Positions 55,727 through 64,000 of a stretch of 64,000 bases of DNA are shown here, piece by piece. The number at the start of each line of letters is the position of its first letter. Within the stretch, counting starts at the first letter, position 1. Both the position numbers and the translations under genes were made by a program. Below the pieces are notes generated by a model. The model did not search any database and had not been told where the DNA came from. It saw only the letters and a program-made list of their open reading frames with translations. The stretch is taken from the NCBI GenBank assembly GCA_001557505.1, contig LSAX01000007.1, positions 3,492,504 through 3,556,503 on the forward strand, written 5' to 3'. The stretch comes from Reticulascus tulasneorum. Lineage: Eukaryota > Ascomycota > Sordariomycetes > Glomerellales > Reticulascaceae.

Positions 55727-56786
55727 TTTTGATTACTTTTATTTAATAAGTTATTTATTATTATAAATAATATCCTTATCTCTAAGTAAATATAATATTA
55801 AGTATTTCTAAAAGAAAAGTTAGTTTAGAATATCTTATAGTAATATTCTAAAAGCTTAAGAAAGAAAACGAAGTTTTTTATATATAGATTAACAAAGATA
55901 AGATAAAGATCTCCTCATTATAGAAGTTTTTAAAGTAATCTAAAAAGCTCTAAGCTTTTATAACCTAACTTAAGCTTTATTAAGATATATATTAACATAA
56001 GTTTAGATTCTTAAAAGATTAAGTTAAAATAATTATATTATTCTTAATAAAAGACGTTATAATTTAGTTTAAACTTTATCTTTAAGAATATCTTAAGAAA
56101 AAAGATAAAACTAAGACAGAGATTATAAAAATATTCTTTACGTTTATAAGATTTAAAAAAGTATTATATAAAACGTTCGGCAGTTTAGACAAGGAAAAAA
56201 TAAACGAGAAATAATTAATATGTTTAACCTAGAAAAAGTTAACGGCTAATTACGTTTTAATATTTTGATAAATAATTTTAAAAGTTAGTTAGAAAGAACT
56301 TATATTTATAATATAATTTTATAATAGATTTAAGGATATAATTAAAGATAACCTAATCAGAAAAGACCGACCTAAATACCTAACTAAGTATATTAAAATA
56401 ACGGTACGTATTAACAACCGTTAATATAAACGATAAATAGAAAAACGATATACCATAATACTTAATACTTACCACACTAACTTTAGAAAATAATATAATA
56501 ATTAGAAAAAAATATACTAATAGAATATTACTTATAAACATTATAACGGATTAATAAAGCTTAATATATTTTAGAAAAAGAAATTAATTTAAGACTTTAT
56601 TAACTATATTTACAAGAATAAAAATAATTAGAAAGACCTTAAAAGTGGTAAATACTTCTTTTATAGATAATTAAGGTATATATCTTAATAATATCTTAAA
56701 AAAATTAATTAGAAACTTATTAACAAACGATAATAGATTAATATCTTAAGACGAAATAAGGCTAACTAATAAATAATAGACGTAGC
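55727..56786 (+). mobile_element. Ty3/gypsy gag relic
   Basis: Around 56310-56450 the frame reads YNRFKDI...KDRPKYLTKYIKITVRINNR*YKR, matching the end of a fungal gypsy gag (a domain that normally ends RIDNRLYERR). Stops are of the RIP type. The relic is cut off where an inverted LTR begins. Confidence 0.6.
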
Positions 56787-57410
56787 TGTCACGATCATGT
56801 TAAGGCTAATTATAACATTAATCTCAACAACAACGGTTAGGGTTTATGTTATCAAGTAAGTTAGGTAATACTAGCGAACAATATTATAGAAAAGGCTTTT
56901 TACTAAACTTAATATCATAAAGTATATTATGTAAGATCAATAATCGAGGTTTGAAACTTAATAAAGCTAAAGACTTAGATTAATTACTAAAATATAATTA
57001 AAAACTATCTAATTATAAAAAAGATTATTCTTATATAGAAATATAAAATCCTTAGATCGTAGTTTTCTTAGATCGTCGTGATCTTAGATCACCGTGATCT
57101 TAGATTATTATAATCTTATTAACCCCTAATCTATTTATATTACGTACTCATTTATAAGTTTTATTTTTCTAATGGCTTTTAGCCGCTATTATCTTTTCGT
57201 TAATAATATAACATCGCTAATAAAAGTCTATAGGCGATCTCTACGTACTAACATCTTATCCCTATTATAGGTAGGCCAAACGTTATATTATATATTCATT
57301 TAATAATATTTAATATAATATATATATCTCTAATCTTAGATATTATTATATAAACGTATTCTACCATCTATAACTACCTACTAGAGAGGTTACATATTAT
57401 AACCATAATA
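56787..57410 (-). mobile_element. RIP-mutated LTR, inverted copy
   Basis: Starts TGTCACGATCATG (reverse complement of the LTR 3' end) and finishes GGTTACATATTATAACCATAATA (reverse complement of the LTR 5' end). It is less mutated near 56787 than in the rest. It forms the 3' LTR of the minus-strand pol relic to its right. Confidence 0.8.
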
Positions 57411-59900
57411 TTATATCCCTCTTCTAAAATCTTCGTCCTAAAGGCCTTATTAATCGTATAAATAGATCATACTCCCGTATTTCATTTTCCGTTAGGTTCT
57501 ACGTTTCTACTCTTTCTTACCATATACTGATAATATATCAAGTCATATCTTAAAAGTTCGTTCCCAACGTAATCCTCCTATTTCGAAAGTCCTTAAACGT
57601 TAACAATTAGCTAATCATATAGACCTCTTAGACGTTGACGCTAATATGCCTTACTCAAACTACTTTAAATAGAATTTAGTATATTATATAAGCTCTAGCT
57701 CGTCACGTTATTCTAAGTATATCTATTAGGGTTATATAAACTATAATAATATTTTCATAGCTTCCTCCCGTAGGTTCTTTTTATTTGTTAAACTTCTATT
57801 TCCTAATCTATTCCTAATTACTTATCTTATCTAAACGTAAGAAAAATTAGAAAAAGAGAAAAAAAAGGCCGAGGAAGCTCTCTTCGTTCTTTAGACCTAA
57901 CTTTCTATTATTATAAACCACCTAGCTCGCTTTCGCTATTAAAAATAAATTATTATTAAGTAGAATAAGGACACCTTTCGTCGTAATCTTTAAAAATTAG
58001 ATAATAAAGATAATATGGTTTTAATTTCCGCGTAAAAGTCCTATATAATAGATGATATTTAATCCCTCGGGGTTACCAGGGAGATCGACTAAGCTTCTTT
58101 AGGTTTAAATAATAATTTTATAGATCTAGGTCTTTTAGTCGATCTAGGTGTTATAAATAAAACTATTATACTAAATCTTAATAATTTTATAAATTCTTAA
58201 GTAGTTCCTATATATTCTCTAAATATCCATAATTCTTCCATTTAATAAGATATTTAAAAGTATCTTCGTCGTTATATTATAAATCTAAGATTTATTCTAC
58301 TTTATAATCTTAATCGTCGATATTAATTATAATAATATTCTAAAGTTCTACATTATCTAATGCTAATTCTAATAATAATATATAAAATACTAAGTATATC
58401 TTTATAATACTAAGTAATTTTAATTTATAATTAACTTTTAAAATTTTCTTTTCAATTTTAAACAATCTAATAAGTTTATAATCTAACTTATTACTTAGTC
58501 TAATAATTTTAATATTCTATTATATAAAGTAAACACTATATCCTTCCTTAAAGGTTAATCTTTTCAACCTTTTAATATTAACATATTTTAATATCTTTAT
58601 AATTATTAACTTTAGATCTTCCTGAAAAGATAATTATAATAATTATAATATTTTTATATAAACGGTTACTTTAGATACCGTAAGGCTTTCCCTTAGTTCT
58701 CCGTAAACTATTAGTTCGAAGCCGTAATTAACATAGAACGAAGAAACCTTAATTATTTCCATAGTTACGTTATTATAAGCGAACTATGCTAGTAATAATA
58801 ATTCAACCTAATTATCTTATCTATAATTAACATAATAACATAGATATTATTCTAACGTTTAGTTCGTCTTTTCTATTTGACCATCTATCTAAGGGTAAAA
58901 ACTCATAAAAAGTTTATATTTTACCTCTAATTATCCTATCAAAAATTACCAAAATTTAGACGTAAAAAGTTTATCTCTATTTATAACTAATTCTATAAGC
59001 AGTCCGTATTATATAAGAACAACCTTGATAAAAGTATATATAAGTTCTTCTACGTTATTTACTTTTTTATATAGTTCAAAATATATATATTTAGTAAGTT
59101 GGTCGACTATTACTAATATATTATCGTATTTTACGTTCATAAGTAGTTTTTTAGACTTTAGTAGTTTGATTATAAAGTCTATAGATACCAATTTTTATGT
59201 TTTACTAACTAGTTAGAGTAATTATAATTCTCTATATAGTTTATATCACGGCGTCTTACTCCTTATATAAATTATATAATTCTTAATTACTACCTAGACT
59301 TTATCCTTAATTTTAGTATAATTATAATATTACTTAAGTTTCTAATAAGTCTTACTTACTCCTTAATATCTATAAGCAGGTACCTTATACACTTCCTTAA
59401 TTAGCTACTTGTTAATTTAGATTTCCTTTGTTAATTATTATTTTGACGTAATGTTAAGATTCTTCTCGTTTAATATTAAGATATTATTTAAGTTTCATCT
59501 TAAAATAACGTTTATATCCTTAAAAATATTTTCTTTATAATCAGTCTTTTAGCTAAATATATCTACTTAACCGTTCTTAGATCCTTTCTTATATATAATT
59601 TCAAAGTTAAATTCCTAAAGGAATTTTAATTATCGAATTTATCATTTATTTAGGTCTTTATTAATTATAAAGTATATAAGGTTCTTATAGTCTATATAGA
59701 CTTTGACCTAACATTAATTATCATCATAAACGTGGTTTATAGGTTTTTTTTATATAGTGAAAATAAGGTTTGGTCCGTGCCTTAGAAACATCGTTTATTA
59801 GTTAACCTTAACCTTACTAAACCTATATATATAGAGCTTAAAATCATTCAAAATAGGTCGAAATAACCTAAGAACCATAGCCTAACCGATCTCTTAAACG
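57411..59900 (-). mobile_element. Ty3/gypsy pol relic (RNase H and integrase)
   Basis: On the minus strand, 59009-59191 reads SIDFIIKLLKSK...YDNILVIVDQLTKY, the integrase core of gypsy elements (normally SIDFI..LP.S..YD.ILVIVDRLTK). Around 59540-59700 the frame reads YIDYKNLIYF and FNFEIIYKKGSKNG, the RNase H tail leading to the integrase. Many stops of RIP type. Limits are approximate; reverse transcriptase was not resolved. Confidence 0.7.
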
Positions 59901-62520
59901 TTAGCCTATTTAATTAGGTTAAATATTAAGTTTTATATATTAATTTATTTATAATATTAATATACGTAGAGGCTTATATATATTTATCAGCATTTAGGTA
60001 ACTAACATAAAGTCCTTATTAAATTATGAAAATAAGTAAAAAAGTATATTAAAAAATATCTATTTTAATATGATTATACTAATATATAATTACTTAACGA
60101 TAGTTTAGCCCTCTAGCTTATTATTCTCATTTTAGATAGGTATAAATATAAAGGTTATTAATTTAAAACGTATAGACGAGATATAGCTAAGTAATATTAT
60201 AATAAAGACTATAATCAGAAGAAGGTAATAAATAAAGATATATTTAAATTAATTAAATTATAATATTAGTTTAAAGTAAAAAGAAAAAAGTTTTAGATTA
60301 TTAATAAAGTTAAAAGCCAAGAATAAGAACGCTAAGCACAGCGAGTTAAGACTTATGACGTAAGAGAAAAAACTAATTATATAGATGATAATAACGATAA
60401 TAAAGAGAAAACTAAAAACGATTAAGATGATATTAATAATCAGATTATCTAAGATATTAAAAAATAGAAAAACGAGGCCTAAGAGTGGTGATTACAGACG
60501 TTAAAAAAGGTGTCCGTCATTAAAATAGATTTATAATTATAATATATTAAGTAAAATAAGGTATTAAGCTAATCTAAATATAATTTAGTTGAAATATTTT
60601 GTTATACCTATATGCTTAACCTAAAAAAGCCGTAATTAAAACGATTATTACGTACGTGGAGTCGAATTTTAGAACGTTATTTAAATACATTAAAAACGAT
60701 AGACCATAAAGATATATTAAAATAGTAAACATCCCTTAAAAATGAAGCTACGGACTAGTGCCTATTTAAATTATTATAAAATATTAAAAACGTCGATAAA
60801 TATAATAAGATTTTTACATATTTCATTTGTTATATAATATATATAACATTATTAGAAAACCATATTAATAAAATAGGTATATTAGATTGTTTTTAATAAT
60901 CTAAATATTATTTTCCAAATATTATATTAAATTTAACTACGACCATAGAAATTAAAATAAAATATATTAACATATAATAAAAATATATCTAAAAAATCTA
61001 AAGTAAATTAGATAAAGGTTATCTTATAGATAATAAGACCGGAGATTAACTATTAACTAATATATTAATATATTTATATATATTAACGGTAATATAAGAT
61101 ATTAGCCAAATTAGATTATATTATTTGCTTATGATATATTATTTGGCCGTCCGAGGAATTAATAAACAGAGCTAATTATTACGATCAGCGTTTTTTTATA
61201 TACCTATTTTAGTAAATATATTATAGATCAACCAGTTAATCATATTAGAAATAATCATCCTAAGTAAGCTATAACTAGAATTACACTTAGACAGTAAAGC
61301 TAACGTTGATTCCGTATATGACTAGATCTATTAGTTATAAAAGTTATATTTATATAAAGGTTTATTTTCACCGATGTTTAGTATTTTGACGTAGTTAGCT
61401 ATAAAAAAGAAGTTTAATAAGATATACCAGTCGCTATCTAACATCTATTGGTCAGATGATAAGCAAATAATTAATTATTTAGGCCAGCTAGTTATATTAA
61501 CTAAGATTAAGAATATATATTATATATTAATTAGAGAATTATAAGAATTAATAAATATATTAATATTTAGTTCCCTAATGTCCCTTATTGATTTAAGTTA
61601 AATTATTAATAATATAACATAGAGCCAAGCATTCCGGCGACAGAATTTCAGTTTTATTACTTATACCTAAAACTAAGACTAAGTAGCCAAGGATTATAAG
61701 TTTTTATTAAAATAAACATAGAAAAAGGAGAGACAATAGAAATTATTATAAACAAACCATACTACCAAAACGATTAAATAGGTAGATTCTTAAATCATAT
61801 CATATTTAACCAAAAAACATTAATTTTTATAGAAGTTAATAATATATATACATATCACTAATATATTAGCCTATTTTATCTATTATATAGTTATTTATTC
61901 GATCAGGGGGCCAGCTTATATATAAACCTAAATTAGGTTCGATTAAAATAAATAATAATATATATTTAATATATAATATATATATTATTAACAGGTAAGT
62001 ATATTTTTTAACTATATATGATAAAACGTGGAAACAAAGAGGGAATATTAAGTATATCATCTAATATTTATTAGATAAAGTTAGCTAGATTATAACCTAA
62101 TATTTAATATAGGTTTAATTATTTACCTAGGTGTTAGATCATCATAAATCAGAATATTTGTTTAAGGATTTACAGAAAGGACCATAAGCTAAGGAGAAGT
62201 TAAGTTAGGTGTTAAAGAGTGCCACCAGGAAGTATTTAAGTGTATATTTACAGACGTCCGGATAAAAGTATATTACTATTAAAATTATTACCTAATATTT
62301 GATATAAGCTAGTAAGATATAAGAGAAAGAATATAAAGATCTTAAAGATAATATTAATAAGTTTACCAAGGGAGATGATAATAAAGAATTAAAGTTAAAT
62401 ATATTTTAATATATTATAATCTAATATATTTGATTTAGCTTGCTAGGTAAAAGAAATTAAAGATATCAAATATTTAGTTAATATAAGTATAAGTAATTTA
62501 AATATAAACATTAGGTTATA

Positions 62521-63800
62521 TAAGCCTATTATACTATCAACGGAGTATTTTTACATCGATTAGGGCCTAAGTTAATCATAATATATAAGCAAATATCAAC
62601 GATATAATATAGATTATAGAAATTATATAATAATAACGTTAATAATAATAAAAATATTAAAAAGACTAGTCATTACCGTAAAGCTAGTTATTAATTAACC
62701 AGCCGGCCTATTAAGCAAGAGTAAATAAAAATATTAGACCTAATGTTTATTAGATTATAACGAATATACCATAATCCTTAAGCTAAACCATAAACTAAAA
62801 GACAAACGTCTACGTTATAATTAGTCTATCATCTATCCTAAACACAGCCGTTAGTCATCATATTATTTATCAATAATAATAAGTTAATATTATTTTTTTC
62901 AGTGGCCATTATAACTTAACAATAAACAGTCATCATCATTATGCTATTTACCATGTTAATTAATAATATTATTAAACATAGATAAACAGCCAGGTTAGAT
63001 TATGAAAAATAAATTAATAAGAAGTCTAGATATAAATTATAATAGTTAATCGTGGTCAACATAGACCAAGTAATCTAAAAAGAGTTTTTATATTATACTA
63101 AAGGTTTAAAATTAGAAAAACAATTAGCTTATATATTTTTCGATAAGGTCTATATTATATTTACCAATCTATCATACCATCAATAATTACGAAAGTTATA
63201 GATATTATGATATTTAGATTACCTATTTACCAGATTAATAACAACATTAATAATAGATTTAAAAGATATATTATAAAAATAATTATATATTAATAATACC
63301 TAAATATTCTGATAAAATATAACATAGAAGATAATTTAATATTAAGTAAGAGATAATAAAAATAAAGCCCTATCTAATATAGTTATTAAATATATCTAAC
63401 AGATATATTTAAAAGTAGATACGAGAGGTGTTATATATATATAGAGTTATAAGATAAAAAAGGTTATTAATAAAATATTAGAATATCTATTTTATCAAAT
63501 ATATACAAAATCAAAGAGGGAGATATTATAATAATAAGTCCAGAGTATAGACAGGTAGATCGTGGTTATAAAGGCATTAAAAACTAAAATTAATATCAAA
63601 GAGATCGTTTATATGGTCTACGTTAAACAACCATATAGATTAACCAGTTTTATATAATAATCCAGACATAAGAAGTGAAATAACGAGGTTAATAAGTTAA
63701 TTATCATCACCTAGGTTAAAAATAATCATAAACGGAGACAGAATAAGATCATAAATAAGTATTTAGTTAAGCAGATTAATAAAGATATTATAACAGAGTT
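62521..63800 (+). pseudogene. RIP-mutated telomere-linked RecQ helicase
   Basis: A single reading frame (starting at 62521, 62701, 63001 and so on) runs to about 63800, interrupted only by TAA/TAG/TGA. Helicase motifs in order: Walker A site at 62872-62883, now INNNK (from a GGGK-type motif by G-to-A); LIVVNIDQVI at motif Ia-Ib; YIFFDKVYIIF at the DExH box (63142 on); LITTLI at motif III; VIYI..YKI, then a QIYTKSKREIL block (motif IV region); IVVIKALKTKINIKEIVYMVYVKQP (motif V); and YRLTSFI..SRHKK where motif VI QxxGRxGR is expected. The gene points towards the telomere and ends about 70 bp from it. The upstream limit is uncertain. Confidence 0.75.
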
Positions 63801-63869
63801 TATCTAAAATTAAAGATATTAATATTAAGTATTAAGTTAGCATATAGATAATAATAAAGATAAAAATAA

Positions 63870-64000
63870 TTAGGGTTATTAGGGTTATTATTAGGGTTAG
63901 GGTTAGGGTTAGGGTTAGGGTTAGGGTTAGGGTAGGGTTAGGGTTAGGGTTAGGGTTAGGGTTAGGGTTAGGGTTAGGGTTAGGGTTAGGGTTAGGGTTA
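63870..64000 (+). repeat. Telomere, (TTAGGG)n
   Basis: About 20 TTAGGG units reading 5' to 3' towards the window end, the orientation expected for a right chromosome end. The first units are degenerate (TTAGGGTTATTAGGGTTATTA), and one unit near 63931 lacks a T. The array runs to the last base. Confidence 0.97.

Larger units (their letters stand above)
53937..63869. other. AT-rich, RIP-mutated subtelomeric block
   Basis: Nearly 10 kb dominated by TA-rich DNA. CpA and TpG dinucleotides are scarce by eye and TpA is abundant. Recognisable retrotransposon and helicase frames inside carry many TAA/TAG stops. The segment 59900-62500 has no feature I can name. 54050-54280 is an A/G-rich low-complexity run. 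Confidence 0.85.

Noticed and set aside
61866..62060. 64-codon minus-strand hydrophobic frame
   Set aside because: Expected by chance in TA-rich DNA (Ile/Tyr/Leu-rich); no motif.
1..64000. CRISPR arrays, bacterial operons, tRNA or rRNA genes
   Set aside because: The window is clearly fungal nuclear DNA; no spaced direct repeats of CRISPR type and no tRNA or rRNA signature were seen by eye. A tRNA scan was not possible here.

Overview
This is the right-hand end of a chromosome of a filamentous ascomycete (Pezizomycotina). The evidence is: short 43-85 bp introns with GTRNGT donors and CTAAC/CTGAC-type branch sites; Zn(II)2Cys6 regulators, LysM proteins, a GH18 chitinase with hevein-type modules and a DUF7730-like protein; a terminal TTAGGG array running to the last base; and about 10 kb of extremely AT-rich DNA before that array. 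In the AT-rich block, recognisable genes carry stop codons explained by C-to-T and G-to-A changes, the signature of repeat-induced point mutation (RIP).

Layout. 1-14.4 kb: two convergent subtilase (S8) paralogues (the first cut by the window edge) flank an S33 alpha/beta hydrolase, a small secreted Cys-rich protein and a P-loop ATPase. 15-20.5 kb: gene-poor, with a decayed Zn2Cys6 regulator, a four-helix membrane protein and a Cys-rich unknown. 20.5-29.3 kb: a compact sugar-use cluster of intracellular GH13 alpha-glucosidase, intracellular GH32 beta-fructosidase, MFS sugar transporter and Zn2Cys6 regulator. A tannase/feruloyl-esterase-family protein (30.0-31.7 kb) that lacks the family's hallmark cysteine pair follows it. 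32-36 kb: one unknown gene and one small secreted repeat protein. 36.4-46.6 kb: a secretome island with a 612-residue six-LysM protein divergent from a CBM18-GH18 chitinase, then a metzincin protease and an SGNH hydrolase with a Cys-rich tail. 46.7-47.9 kb: a DUF7730-like gene. From 48 kb mobile DNA dominates: a little-mutated solo LTR, two pieces of a Tc1/mariner transposase in permuted order, a decayed Cys-repeat/beta-gamma-crystallin-like gene, a minisatellite, and an apparently intact 125-residue secreted beta-gamma-crystallin-like gene. 53.9-63.9 kb: RIP-mutated Ty3/gypsy pieces in opposite orientations, then a RIP-mutated telomere-linked RecQ helicase pointing at the telomere (63.87-64.0 kb).

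How genes work together. The GH13, GH32, MFS and regulator genes look like an uptake-then-hydrolyse module for a sucrose-containing sugar, because neither enzyme has a signal peptide. The LysM and chitinase genes share a 926 bp divergent promoter, fitting a joint role in chitin binding and remodelling. The two beta-gamma-crystallin-like genes 1.9 kb apart form a small local family of secreted proteins.

Exon structures were worked out by hand from splice signals and reading frame. In the complete models the exons sum to whole codons. Family names rest on motifs I recognise, not on database searches.
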